In this document: positions 45,507-54,471 of the stretch, piece by piece
Position numbering within the stretch: position 1 is the stretch's first letter
Layout: the number at the start of each line of letters is the position of its first letter
NCBI RefSeq assembly: GCF_004212215.1
Contig: NZ_QVFV01000001.1
Location: 71,071-135,070, forward strand
Source of the DNA: Leptolyngbya iicbica LK
GTDB lineage: Bacteria > Cyanobacteriota > Cyanobacteriia > Phormidesmidales > Phormidesmidaceae
DNA: 64,000 nucleotides
Direction of reading: 5' to 3'
Made by a program: the position numbers and the translations under genes
The notes under the pieces: model-generated
Database searches by the model: none
Seen by the model: the letters and a program-made list of their open reading frames with translations, nothing else
Told to the model about the DNA's origin: nothing

Positions 45507-47159
45507 TTATTTTGGCGGCGACTGAGAGGAAGCTAATTGGGCTGAACCAAATGCAAGTTTAGTTTCTAAATATTGTCGCCAATCACCCACAGTAGCTCCA
45601 GTTGTGGAGTCAACGATAGTCTTTTCAGGCAATAAATTCAGGGTTTTTAAGGCCAATTGCTCCATTTTGATCACCTGGTCAATGCGCCTTTCTTGCTGAT
45701 AGAGACTAGCCAGATCTAGGTAGGCCTGAAACTCATAGTTATCAATATAAATAATGCGTCTCAAATGTTCTCTCGCCAGGTCTAAGTCGCCCTCTTCTTC
45801 CGCAATTTGAGCCAGTAAATAGTGCAACTCTAAGTTGAGCGGTTGCAGGCTCAGCGCCTGTTTGCAAGCGTCTTTGGCCTGAAGATGTTGGCCCATATTG
45901 GCATAGGCCCGCGCCAAGATCGCATGACCCTCAAAACGATGGGGCATCTGAGCACAAATTTGTTGGGCCTGGATAATCGCCTGAGCGTATAGTTTATTAA
46001 ATAAACTTGTTTTGGCAGCCGCGATCGCGGCCTCTAGCGTTAGCCCAGAAATCGTCTCAGACGGGGACGCTGGCTGGGTCGCCACCGAAGAACGAGGAGC
46101 CTGGCTCGACGGAGGGTAGACTTTCTCAGCCCTCACGGTTTTTAACGAACATGACGAGGGCAGCGACGCAGCCTGCACCGACGCGGGCTCATTGCCGACA
46201 GCGGTCTGCCCTGGGGACAATCCCATCGACGTCACCGCCGCAGAGGGCACCGCCGACGGTCGTTGATACACCAACGATTCGGGAAAGACCTGCAGTTGGA
46301 ACTGGCTCACATCTTGGCCGTACAGCTCCGTATGGCCCGTAATCAGGTAGCCCTCGCAGGCAAGACTATGGTGAAACTTCGCCAGGGTGCGGGCGATCGC
46401 CTGCTCGTCGAAGTAAATAAAGACGTTGCGGCAAAGAATGAGGTCGATGTCTTGCAGCAGGGCACTGGTTGCAACATCGTGCGCCTGCACCAAGTTGCTG
46501 TATTGAAAGGTCACCCGTTGGTGAAGATCTTCGCGAATGCGAAACAGTTGGCGCTGGGGTCGAAAATATTTTTGCTGCAGCGTCGGGTCCGTTTGGCGAA
46601 ACGACCAGTTGCCATAGAGCCCCTGTTGCGCCGTGGTCAGAGCCTTCATGCTGATATCGGTGCCGATGAGCAACGTATCCCATGCCGCCCAGGCAAAATT
46701 CAACTCCGCCAGGGCGATCGCGATGGAATATAACTCCTCCCCGGTAGAACAGCCGGCACTCCAGATGCGCAAGCGGGGTCGTCCGTTGCCTCCCGTCGCT
46801 CGGTGTTGCTGCTGTTTACGCGCCAGCAACTCCGGCAAGAGCCGCTGGGCAATGAGTTGAAATTGGTTGCGATAGCGAAAAAAATAGCTCTCATTCACCG
46901 TGAGTTGCGTGAGTAAATAGTGCCACTCCGAAGACGACAAGACCGAGTTGCCCATCGGGTCAATGGTGGGCGATCGCCACGCCGGACTCGAGCGCTCACG
47001 CACCAGCAGGTCATAATAACCATCTAAATCGCGGCAACCACAGGCTTTCATCCGCTGACGCAGCACCTCAGCCAAATGCGGCAAATCTGTTTCCCGCATT
47101 CGCAGACCCACATTGGCCGTAATCAATCCGGCAATTCGTTGGAGGCTCAAACTCTCCAT
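45507..47159 (-). CDS. cheR: Chemotaxis protein methyltransferase CheR with TPR extension
   Basis: CheR methylates receptor glutamates using SAM. The 550-residue product has an N-terminal helical CheR domain, the SAM-binding motif RLRIWSAGCSTGEE, and the family motif LILCRNVFIYFD. A Pro/Ser linker (about 320-370) precedes a tetratricopeptide repeat region (about 385-500), including LAQIAEEEGDLDLAREHLRR. TPR-fused CheR matches WspC, which lacks the pentapeptide-binding region. The start at 47159 has AGGG 8 bases upstream; the GTG at 47180 overlaps the upstream stop (TAGTG) and is an alternative. Confidence 0.94.
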   Translation of the reverse strand: MESLSLQRIAGLITANVGLRMRETDLPHLAEVLRQRMKACGCRDLDGYYDLLVRERSSPAWRSPTIDPMGNSVLSSSEWHYLLTQLTVNESYFFRYRNQFQLIAQRLLPELLARKQQQHRATGGNGRPRLRIWSAGCSTGEELYSIAIALAELNFAWAAWDTLLIGTDISMKALTTAQQGLYGNWSFRQTDPTLQQKYFRPQRQLFRIREDLHQRVTFQYSNLVQAHDVATSALLQDIDLILCRNVFIYFDEQAIARTLAKFHHSLACEGYLITGHTELYGQDVSQFQLQVFPESLVYQRPSAVPSAAVTSMGLSPGQTAVGNEPASVQAASLPSSCSLKTVRAEKVYPPSSQAPRSSVATQPASPSETISGLTLEAAIAAAKTSLFNKLYAQAIIQAQQICAQMPHRFEGHAILARAYANMGQHLQAKDACKQALSLQPLNLELHYLLAQIAEEEGDLDLAREHLRRIIYIDNYEFQAYLDLASLYQQERRIDQVIKMEQLALKTLNLLPEKTIVDSTTGATVGDWRQYLETKLAFGSAQLASSQSPPK

Positions 47160-47179
47160 GACACGTTCCCTCACTGCCA

Positions 47180-47995
47180 CTACGCAAACGCCGGCCCAAT
47201 ACTGGGGTCAGACAAAATCAAATGCCCTAAATTCACATGCCAGAGGTTCGTTTTCTTGAAATTTGCCCCGGCGAGCTGCGCATAATCCAAACACGCTTCG
47301 GCCAAATTCGCCCGAAACAAATTCGCATTTTCCAGATTGGCATAGCTCAAATCCGCCATGCGCAACACCGCCTCCCGCAAATCTGCCTCGGCTAAATTAG
47401 CGGCCTGCAACTTCGCTCGATATAAATTGGTGCCCACACAGCTCGCCCGACTGAGCTGGGCACTTTCCATCACCGCCCCCATCAAACTCGCCACACTTAA
47501 ATTGGCCCCCGTCAAGTCAGCCCGGCTGAGATTGGAGTAATAAAAGGTCGAGCGCACCAAACTCGCCGCCGGCATAATGGCCTCGCGCATATCTACCTCG
47601 TACAGATTGGCCTCAGCCAGATCCGTCTCTTGCAGCAGCGCCTCGCGGAGATCTGCCCGATATAAATGGGCATATCGCAGATTGGCCTGAGTCAAATTAG
47701 CGGTGTACAGACTGGTTTTATAAAAGTCGGCATAGCTCAAGTTGGCCCCGGTCAGGTCAGCCATGCACATATCCGTACGGTACAGGCTGGCCCCAGTGAA
47801 ATTGCACTGACCAAAGTGAGTGTCGCGCAAATTGGCTTCATAAAAATTGCCGCCGGAAAAGTCCCCCGTGCTCAGGTCTAGTTGACTTAAATCGGCTCCT
47901 TGCAAGTCTGGTTTAATCGCGGGATTTTCGGCCCGCCATTGGTTCCAGATGGCAACGCCTTGGTGAATCAAACTGATTTGAAATTCGCTAGCCAT
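47180..47995 (-). CDS. Pentapeptide repeat protein leading the chemosensory operon
   Basis: The 271-residue product has a short N-terminal segment (about 30 residues with IWNQWRAENPAIKPDL). About 220 residues of A(N/D)LXX repeats follow with few interruptions, giving a long right-handed beta-helix. There is no signal peptide, so it should be cytoplasmic. It overlaps the next gene by a single stop/start base (TAGTG), which couples it to cheR. Pentapeptide proteins are common in cyanobacteria, but their functions are largely unknown; this position suggests a role in the chemosensory array or its output. The start at 47995 has AGGGAG upstream. Confidence 0.85.
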   Translation of the reverse strand: MASEFQISLIHQGVAIWNQWRAENPAIKPDLQGADLSQLDLSTGDFSGGNFYEANLRDTHFGQCNFTGASLYRTDMCMADLTGANLSYADFYKTSLYTANLTQANLRYAHLYRADLREALLQETDLAEANLYEVDMREAIMPAASLVRSTFYYSNLSRADLTGANLSVASLMGAVMESAQLSRASCVGTNLYRAKLQAANLAEADLREAVLRMADLSYANLENANLFRANLAEACLDYAQLAGANFKKTNLWHVNLGHLILSDPSIGPAFA

Positions 47996-48427
47996 GGGGT
48001 AATGCTCCCTGCGATGCGCCACCGATCAACGTGGCTGACATACAGATGTTGTGACAACGTCAAGACCGCAGCAGACAAGGGCCGCGACTGAACACAGCAC
48101 TTGACGAAAACGGCCATCCACCTTGGCTATGCAAGCTGTCGTGCCCTCTCAGAGATATCGGGGCGATCTGGAACTTGATCTTCCCAGACTGTTATCTAGC
48201 ACTGACAACTTGCCGAATAGGCTGTGGCTCAAGGTCGCCCCTGGGGGCTATTCGTAGCATTCCCTGGGGGGCTGACCCCTCACAAAACTGTTACGTATCG
48301 ACCTAAAAGGCAATATTTTTAAATCTGGGCGAATTTCGATCTGCGCAAAATTACGAGCATCATCCACCAGACGGGCCTGAGGCGTGAGTCGATGAACCAG
48401 AAAATTACCGGACTGTCAGGCATGGTC
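47996..48427. other. 432-base spacer, no recognised gene
   Basis: The spacer lies between the chemosensory operon's first gene and a co-oriented membrane protein gene. It contains GTCGCCCCTGGGGGCTATTC and a nearby CCTGGGGGGCTGACCCC, short G/C-rich inverted elements at about 48233-48278. A promoter for the operon is expected here. No known riboswitch was recognised. Confidence 0.45.
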
Positions 48428-49288
48428 TCAAACGAGCGGATCGAGTCCTTTGCGGGCGTATTCGTAGCGCAGTTTGAGGCCCAAGGTGATCTGCTTCATG
48501 AGCCAGTAAGTCACTGTCAAGATCACAAACGTGACGAAGATGACCGCTACGGGACGTTTTGAGGTCAAGGTGTTGAGGGCGATCGCCATAATGCTGGTGG
48601 GGTCGAGCAAAATATCCCAACTATTGAGGCGAATAAACCGTCCGAGATAAATGCCCAAGGCACACAAGGCATGGAGCGATAATTCGGTGGGCCAAATCAG
48701 TGCCCCTAATCCTCGCTGTTTCAAAAAGTAATTGATATTCATCAGGGCAATGACATAGGCTTCAAAGCCCAGCAGCATGGCACACACATGCAGGGGAATC
48801 AGGGCCAGAGCAATCACCCACACCCGAATATCGCCGTACCCAGCGGCGCGGATGATATGCACCACGTCAGTCAAGATGTAGGGCGCATTGGGCAAAAAGG
48901 CGATAAAGACCGCGAGGCCCACCCCCCACCGCCCCATTTTTGACCGGGGGGTTTGTCGCGAGAGCCAGACGCTGACAGCGATCGCCACCAAAGCCACGAT
49001 CGCCAACCACAACAACTGCCACATCACTTCTGGGTTGCCCGTTTGCACGGTGTGCCAGCTGCCAGCTAGTGACCGGCGAATTCTGGCTGAGCGGGCACTG
49101 ATGCCGATCGCTCCCGCCAGCCCCGTCACGAGCCAAGCTGCCTGCAAGTATCTTGCCGGAATGGCCTGGGGACGAAACAGGTGAAAGCTCAGCAGCATCG
49201 GCACAAATGCGAGAAAAAGGTTCCAGATAATCCAGCCGCTGTAGACACTATTGAGGCCGTCATAAAGTTCAAATAGCAGCGATCGCAT
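48428..49288 (-). CDS. DUF1361 multi-pass membrane protein
   Basis: The 286-residue product has about seven predicted transmembrane helices. Early WNLFLAFVPMLLSF, then FLPNAPYILTDVVHI near residues 120-135, are hallmarks of the DUF1361 family. The function of this family is not established. It ends near the right of a gene-poor spacer and is not in an obvious operon. An upstream ATG with no strong ribosome site leaves the start approximate. Nothing in the sequence suggests a catalytic role. Confidence 0.85.
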   Translation of the reverse strand: MRSLLFELYDGLNSVYSGWIIWNLFLAFVPMLLSFHLFRPQAIPARYLQAAWLVTGLAGAIGISARSARIRRSLAGSWHTVQTGNPEVMWQLLWLAIVALVAIAVSVWLSRQTPRSKMGRWGVGLAVFIAFLPNAPYILTDVVHIIRAAGYGDIRVWVIALALIPLHVCAMLLGFEAYVIALMNINYFLKQRGLGALIWPTELSLHALCALGIYLGRFIRLNSWDILLDPTSIMAIALNTLTSKRPVAVIFVTFVILTVTYWLMKQITLGLKLRYEYARKGLDPLV

Positions 49289-49782
49289 AGCCTGTCACAT
49301 CAATACAAAATCAAAATATTTTTTCAGTCTAGTCAATGCCGACGGGCCATCGCCCACACTGCCGACCATTTCCGACCTGGGTCATCGCGTTGAGGCACAG
49401 TCTTTTCTAAGACATGGGGCATTGCGCGATCACGCTCAGCAAGGGGACGGTTCCCGGTAAGCAGCGATGAGCAGCATGGAATACGGCAGACACAAACCGA
49501 TCGCCCCGTCCCCTTTAATCAGGGCATTCACATACTTGATGCACCACACTGGGTACCCTCACCCTAAATTCCTCGCCCATTTTGGGCGGGGGACTTTTCC
49601 GGCCCCCCTTCTCCCAGTTTTGGGAGAAGGGGCGAGGGGATGAGGGGGACTTGGGGCGCGAAGTATATGAACGCCTGAAACACGGCCATGTTCACAGCCG
49701 CTCTCAGTCTGTCTCCGGCGCAACACCTGCGCGATCGCGCTGATCCCTCGTTATGCTCAAGACGGACTTTCCCGGTAATTCC
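49289..49782. other. 494-base spacer with repeat hairpins
   Basis: This spacer lies upstream of corA, between divergent genes. It contains two GC-rich hairpins at 49574-49632 and no supported gene. No magnesium riboswitch was recognised. Confidence 0.5.
49574..49632. repeat. Paired GC-rich hairpins of a common cyanobacterial intergenic type
   Basis: CGCCCATTTTGGGCG (49574-49588) and CCCCTTCTCCCAGTTTTGGGAGAAGGGG (two 12-base arms around TTTT-type loop, 49605-49632) form successive hairpins. Similar CCCTTCTCCCAnnTTGGGAG stretches recur in intergenic DNA of many cyanobacteria, from memory. Confidence 0.6.
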
Positions 49783-50997
49783 ATGAGCAAGCAGCACCCC
49801 TCGGGCTCGGCAAATCGCAATGACGCCAACACCCTCCTATCGGTCACACTGCCGTTTATGCAATCCGAAATGACGGAGGAAGAAATTGACCTACTCGACT
49901 ACAACTACGATTTGCCGGGCAGTTTACCGGGCACGCTCAACATTCCCGACGATGCGGCACCGACCGAGTTGGTGTTGATTAGCTATGACGCCAAGCATTC
50001 GGTGCAAAAAACACTGCATCAACCCGATGAATGCCTGCCCTATTTAGAACAAAAAATGGTGTGCTGGCTCGATGTCCGGGGCCTCGGCACCGAAGACGTG
50101 CTGCGCCAAGTGGGCGGTATTTTTAACCTGCATCCCTTGCTGTTAGAAGATGTGGTGAACGTGCCCCATCGCCCCAAGCTCGACTTATACGACGACCAGC
50201 TGCTCATGATTGTGCATATGGTGCGCCCTTCCAAACGGGGGCATGGCTTTATCGCTGAGCAAGTGGGCTTCATTTTGCAACACAACGTGCTGCTGACGAT
50301 GCAAGAAGAGAGCCTATGGGATTGTTTTGATCCGGTGCGCGATCGCCTCAAGCGCAACTTGGGAATGCTGCGACAGCGGGGCGCGGGGTATCTGACCTAC
50401 ACCCTGCTGGATACGCTGGTGGATGGGTATTTCCCAGTTTTAGAGCAGTACGGCGAATACATCGAGGACCTGGAAGATGAGGTGGTGATGCGGCCGACTC
50501 GCCAAACCTTGCAAAAAATCCACGAGCTGCGCCGCGAATTGCTGATGCTGCGGCGTTACATTTGGCCCCAGCGCACCGTCATCAACAGTTTGATTCGCGA
50601 CGGCAGCGATTTCCTCACTCAAGAAAACCGCATTTACCTGCAAGATGTGTACGACCACATCATCCAAATTTTGGACATTTTGGAGACCTACCGCGAAGTC
50701 TCGTCTAGCTTGATGGATGTTTATTTGTCGTCGGTGAGTAACCGGATGAATGACGTGATGAAGCTGCTCACAGTCATTTCCACGATTTTCATTCCCCTGA
50801 CCTTTATCGCTGGGGTCTACGGTATGAATTTCAATCCAGCGGCCTCACCCCTCAACATGCCAGAACTTAACTGGTATTGGGGGTATCCGCTCTGTCTCGG
50901 CGTCATGGCCACGATCGCGCTCTCCCTTTTCACCTTCTTTTGGCGGCAGGGATGGTTTGCTAATTTTTCCGCGCCCCCGCCTGAGAGCGATCGCTAA
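49783..50997 (+). CDS. corA: CorA-family magnesium/cobalt transporter
   Basis: CorA is a pentameric divalent-cation channel of the inner membrane. The product is 404 residues from the ATG at 49783, or 414 from 49753; neither has a clear ribosome site. A large soluble N-terminal alpha/beta domain (about 60-290) precedes two C-terminal membrane helices. YGMNF at the end of the first helix is the signature GMN selectivity motif. A long N-terminal extension of about 40 residues precedes the domain. Mg2+ is the usual substrate, with Co2+ and Ni2+ possible. Ni2+ relevance to the hyp and sodN genes is only speculation. Confidence 0.95.
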   Translation: MSKQHPSGSANRNDANTLLSVTLPFMQSEMTEEEIDLLDYNYDLPGSLPGTLNIPDDAAPTELVLISYDAKHSVQKTLHQPDECLPYLEQKMVCWLDVRGLGTEDVLRQVGGIFNLHPLLLEDVVNVPHRPKLDLYDDQLLMIVHMVRPSKRGHGFIAEQVGFILQHNVLLTMQEESLWDCFDPVRDRLKRNLGMLRQRGAGYLTYTLLDTLVDGYFPVLEQYGEYIEDLEDEVVMRPTRQTLQKIHELRRELLMLRRYIWPQRTVINSLIRDGSDFLTQENRIYLQDVYDHIIQILDILETYREVSSSLMDVYLSSVSNRMNDVMKLLTVISTIFIPLTFIAGVYGMNFNPAASPLNMPELNWYWGYPLCLGVMATIALSLFTFFWRQGWFANFSAPPPESDR

Positions 50998-51068
50998 CCT
51001 CGGCAGTGGTAGGATTACGATGCTTTTGTCTGCATTTTTGGCTGTCCTTTCATTCCTCAACCCACACT

Positions 51069-51581
51069 ATGGATCTCAAGTCGGTCATTCGAGAAATTCC
51101 TGACTTTCCGCAGCCGGGCATTACGTTTAAGGACATTACGACGCTATTGAGCAATCCGGACGCACTACGACACGCGATCGACTTGTTGGAAGCCGCATGC
51201 CGCGAATTACAGCCCGACTATGTCGTGGGAATTGAGTCGCGAGGCTTTATTTTTGGGATGCCGTTGGCCGATCGCCTCAACGTCGGCTTTGCCCCCGTGC
51301 GCAAACCGGGCAAGCTCCCTGGCCCGACGCACCGCGCGGAATACGAGTTGGAATATGGCTCCGATTGCCTCGAACTGCACCAAGACGCCTTTGCCCCTGG
51401 CAGTCGCGTCATGGTGGTAGACGACCTGATTGCCACCGGTGGCACCGCGATCGCCACCGCTGAACTGATTACCAAAACCGGTTGTGAACTCGCAGGCTTT
51501 GGCTTTGTCGTCGAGCTATCTGACCTGGGCGGGCGCAAAAAGTTACCCCAGGTACCCGTAATCAGTTTGGTGCAGTATTAA
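51069..51581 (+). CDS. apt: Adenine phosphoribosyltransferase
   Basis: Apt salvages adenine with PRPP to give AMP. The 170-residue product starts [20 protein letters not shown], the typical family N-terminus. The PRPP-binding motif [14 protein letters not shown] is at about 117-130. The start at 51069 is chosen because residues upstream are unrelated to the family. The gene lies 72 bases after corA, and an ABC permease gene follows after 30 bases, so co-transcription with the latter is possible but not functional evidence. Confidence 0.97.
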   Translation: MDLKSVIREIPDFPQPGITFKDITTLLSNPDALRHAIDLLEAACRELQPDYVVGIESRGFIFGMPLADRLNVGFAPVRKPGKLPGPTHRAEYELEYGSDCLELHQDAFAPGSRVMVVDDLIATGGTAIATAELITKTGCELAGFGFVVELSDLGGRKKLPQVPVISLVQY

Positions 51582-51611
51582 CATAGAGGGCAATCTGCGT
51601 TTTTTGGCTGT

Positions 51612-52673
51612 ATGACTCCGTCTCAACCGACCCGCCCCCAGCGATCGCCCGTCGAAGTTTGGTATCTCGCCCAACACTTCTTCACCAGCGAAACCAGTCT
51701 GTACATTTTTAAGCGGATTTTACAGGCGCTGCTAACGCTGTTTCTCGCCTCAATTTTCAGCTTTTTCATCATTCAGCTATCGCCCGGCGACTTTCTCGAC
51801 CTCTATCGCCAAAATCCCCAAATTTCCCAAGAAACCATTGAACAACTGGAGCAGCAATTTGGGCTGGATCGCCCCGTGTGGGAGCAGTACTTTCGCTGGC
51901 TGTGGCAAGTGATCAGCAGCCTTAACTTTGGCACCAGCTTTGCCTATCAGCGTCCCGTCGCCGAAGTTCTGTGGGAGCGCATTCCCAACACTTTGCTGCT
52001 GTCGCTCTCGTCAATCATCGTCACCTGGGGCATCGCCATTCCGCTGGGCATTGTGGGCGCCGTCAAACAAAACCAACTGGTTGACCAGGTGCTGCGGGTG
52101 ATTAGCTACATCGGTCAGGGCATTCCCACCATCATTACGGGCTTGTTGCTGCTGTTTTTTGCCCAAATCACCGCCCCGCTGTTTCCCATTGGGGGTATCA
52201 CCAGCATCAACCATGAAGATCTCAACTGGTTTGGCAAGATTTTGGATGTGGCGTGGCATTTGGTGCTGCCCACCCTTGCCCTGAGCATCACCAGCTACGC
52301 CGGGTTGCAGCGCATCATGCGGGGGCAACTGCTGGATGTATTGCGACAAGACTACATTCGCACCGCTCGCGCCAAAGGCTTATCCGAAGACCGCGTGATC
52401 TACGTCCATGCCCTGCGCAACGCCATCAACCCAATGATCACGCTGTTGGGGTTTGAGTTTGCCAACATTCTCGCCGGTGCATTCATTACAGAAAACTACT
52501 TCAACTGGCCCGGACTGGGCCGCTTGATTTTGCAGGCCGTGCAAGCGCAGGATTTATATCTAGTGATGGCAAGTCTGATGATGGGGGCGGTGATTTTGAT
52601 TATCGGCAACCTACTCGCCGATATCGCCCTCACCTTCGTCGATCCGCGCATCAAGCTTTCGGAAATGAGCTAG
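51612..52673 (+). CDS. Oligopeptide/dipeptide-type ABC transporter permease
   Basis: This is a DppB/OppB-class permease, 353 residues, with about six membrane helices. An N-terminal TM at about 35-55 precedes an extracytoplasmic loop with SPGDFLDLYRQNP. The EAA-type coupling region is RTARAKGLSEDRVIYVHALRNAINP at about 255-280. The family imports peptides, nickel or other solutes with a second permease, two ATPases and a binding protein, none of which is adjacent. It is thus an orphan subunit here. Nickel transport is one possibility only because several NikB-like members exist. Confidence 0.92.
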   Translation: MTPSQPTRPQRSPVEVWYLAQHFFTSETSLYIFKRILQALLTLFLASIFSFFIIQLSPGDFLDLYRQNPQISQETIEQLEQQFGLDRPVWEQYFRWLWQVISSLNFGTSFAYQRPVAEVLWERIPNTLLLSLSSIIVTWGIAIPLGIVGAVKQNQLVDQVLRVISYIGQGIPTIITGLLLLFFAQITAPLFPIGGITSINHEDLNWFGKILDVAWHLVLPTLALSITSYAGLQRIMRGQLLDVLRQDYIRTARAKGLSEDRVIYVHALRNAINPMITLLGFEFANILAGAFITENYFNWPGLGRLILQAVQAQDLYLVMASLMMGAVILIIGNLLADIALTFVDPRIKLSEMS

Positions 52674-52774
52674 GCAAAAACGCGGGGTTGCCAGCGGTAA
52701 TTTGCAGGCGGCTCTCTGTCTATAAGGGTTTCCCCACTGCCGGTCTACTCGCGGCAGTAATTTTTGCATCTCTT

Positions 52775-52780
52775 TATAAT
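52775..52780 (+). promoter_or_regulatory. Candidate -10 element of the fasciclin gene
   Basis: A perfect TATAAT lies 40 bases upstream of the fasciclin ATG. The -35 region is not convincing, so this rests on the hexamer alone. Confidence 0.35.
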
Positions 52781-52819
52781 CAACCTGGTTACGCTTGCAA
52801 AACCTAGAAAGTACAGCAC

Positions 52820-53425
52820 ATGAAAAATCGTTTCTTCTCTTTGAAACTGATCGCCCTGGCGAGTGTTTGTGGCCTGGGGATGTCGACCTCTGGTTTCGCA
52901 AAATCAGCGATCGCTGCTGAACCGATTAACGTCAATACCAATCACGCGGCCACTCTCGCCCAAGCAACTGGCGATATTGTCGAGGTGGCTAGTGACAACC
53001 CCGATTTCAGCACTTTAGTCGAGGCCGTACAGGCCGCCGAATTAGTGTCAACCTTACAAGGCCCTGGCCCGTTCACCGTCTTTGCGCCGACCAATGACGC
53101 CTTTGATGAATTACCCGACGGCGTATTAGACGCTTTGCTCATGCCCGAAAACCAGGACCTGCTCGTAGACGTCTTGACTTATCACGTCGTGCCGGGCGAA
53201 GTCATGTCGGGCGACCTCAGCACGGGAGGCGTGGAAACCTTGAATGGCGGCGTGGCCGTTGCCGTCTCTCCGGAAGGGGTCGTGGTCAATAATGCCAGCG
53301 TGATCCAGGCCGATGTGCCCGCTAGCAATGGGGTGATTCATGCCATCAACCGAGTGCTGATTCCGGTGGGTTTGGTAGACGAGTTAGAAGCCCGCAGCGC
53401 TCAGCCCGTTCCGGGTCTCTGGTAA
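52820..53425 (+). CDS. Secreted fasciclin-domain protein
   Basis: The 201-residue product has a signal peptide (hydrophobic about 10-25) followed by one FAS1 domain. Its motifs are FSTLVEAVQAAELVSTLQGPGPFTVFAPTNDAFDELP (about 62-100, first FAS1 box) and LTYHVVPGEVMSG with a final NGVIHAINRVLIPV (second box). FAS1 proteins are extracellular adhesion-like molecules; the role in bacteria is uncertain. A clear terminator follows. A single domain plus short C-terminus is typical for cyanobacterial members. Confidence 0.93.
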   Translation: MKNRFFSLKLIALASVCGLGMSTSGFAKSAIAAEPINVNTNHAATLAQATGDIVEVASDNPDFSTLVEAVQAAELVSTLQGPGPFTVFAPTNDAFDELPDGVLDALLMPENQDLLVDVLTYHVVPGEVMSGDLSTGGVETLNGGVAVAVSPEGVVVNNASVIQADVPASNGVIHAINRVLIPVGLVDELEARSAQPVPGLW

Positions 53426-53500
53426 TTGAGCTGATGACGCTGTTTCAAGGGTCGCGCAAATAACCCCGTGCATCGCCGTAGCAGCAAAACCCGGAGCTGA

Positions 53501-53580
53501 GGAAGCAGGGTTGGATCAAATCCTAGTTTTGTCGAGCAAGCATCTTGCCTGCTCCGGGACCGCCGAGACGGCGGTCCACA
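53501..53580 (+). repeat. Dispersed intergenic repeat, copy B
   Basis: This copy shows GGAAGCAGG, then CCTAGTTTTGTCGAGCAAGC, ATCTTGCCTGCTCCGGG and a second palindrome ACCGCCGAGACGGCGGTCC. It is closely related to copy C (57361-57440) in opposite orientation. Both halves form hairpins. Confidence 0.85.
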
Positions 53581-53665
53581 CGATGATGAAATTCCCAGGC
53601 TGTGAACTCTTGGGCTCTCGGTACCTGACCTCGGATTGAGATCGCGTCACTGGTTATCCGGCTTG

Positions 53666-53700
53666 CCACACCTGGCCATGAGTTGGGTGTGGTGTTTTTT
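53666..53700 (+). terminator. Rho-independent terminator after the fasciclin gene
   Basis: CCACACC (53666-53672) pairs with GGTGTGG (53686-53692) around a 13-base loop, followed by TG and six T residues. Confidence 0.75.
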
Positions 53701-53766
53701 GGGAACTTGAGTTTCAGATTGCTATAGTTGCCGCTATAACTGGCTAGATGTCTGAGAGGAAGGACG

Positions 53767-54471
53767 ATGGCTCAAATTGCGGCGCAACCCTATGACTACA
53801 CGCTACCGACGGGCGATCGCCTGGCGCTCATCATCATTGACATGCAGCGGGATTTTCTGGAGCCGGGGGGCTTTGGCGAAGCCTTGGGCAACGACGTGAC
53901 GCCGCTGCGGGAGATTGTCCCCACGGTGCAAACACTGCAGCAAGCGTTTCGCGATCGCGGCTGGCTGATTATTCAGACGGTCGAGGGCCACCATCCCGAT
54001 TTGTCCGACTGTCCCCCAGCGAAGCGCGATCGCGGCAACAGTGAGCTGAAAATTGGTGACGTCGGCCCGATGGGACGCATTCTCGTCTTGGGCGAACCCG
54101 GCAACGGCATCATTCCCGAACTCACGCCCCAAGCGAATGAAACGGTCATTGCCAAACCGGGCAAAGGCGCTTTCTACGCTACCGCCCTCGCCACCACTCT
54201 GCAACGCCACGGCATTACCCACCTGCTCTTTACCGGCGTGACCACCGAGGTGTGTGTGCAAAGCACTATGCGCGAAGCGAACGATCGCGGCTACGAGTGC
54301 CTCCTGATCGAAGACGGCACCGCCAGCTATTTTCCCGAGTTCAAACAAGCGACCCTTGACATGGTGCGTGCCCAGGGCGGCATCGTCGGCTGGACGGCCA
54401 CCGCTGAGCAGGTCTTAGCTGGATTGGCTCAACTCGCCGCCGAAACCACCGCCACTACGCTTCACCCGTAA
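53767..54471 (+). CDS. Isochorismatase-like cysteine hydrolase
   Basis: This 234-residue protein belongs to the isochorismatase-like hydrolases. The catalytic triad is visible: Asp in [10 protein letters not shown], Lys in [10 protein letters not shown], and Cys in [12 protein letters not shown]. Members hydrolyse amides such as nicotinamide, biuret or ureidoacrylate. The [22 protein letters not shown] region is typical of the biuret/ureidoacrylate-type branch, from memory, which would fit nitrogen salvage, but the substrate is not proved. AGGAAGG lies just before the ATG. It is convergent with, and overlaps by 17 bases, the TldE gene. Confidence 0.88.
   Translation: MAQIAAQPYDYTLPTGDRLALIIIDMQRDFLEPGGFGEALGNDVTPLREIVPTVQTLQQAFRDRGWLIIQTVEGHHPDLSDCPPAKRDRGNSELKIGDVGPMGRILVLGEPGNGIIPELTPQANETVIAKPGKGAFYATALATTLQRHGITHLLFTGVTTEVCVQSTMREANDRGYECLLIEDGTASYFPEFKQATLDMVRAQGGIVGWTATAEQVLAGLAQLAAETTATTLHP

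Larger units (their letters stand above)
53426..53766. other. 341-base spacer with a repeat and a terminator
   Basis: The spacer between fasciclin and the isochorismatase-like gene carries dispersed repeat copy B (53501-53580) and a terminator at 53666-53700. No gene is seen. Confidence 0.6.

Noticed and set aside
48225..48290. GC-rich paired element upstream of the chemosensory operon considered as a riboswitch
   Set aside because: No match to any riboswitch core I know; listed only as part of the spacer.
49289..49782. Magnesium-responsive leader upstream of corA
   Set aside because: No M-box or mgtA-type signature; the hairpins resemble general intergenic repeats.
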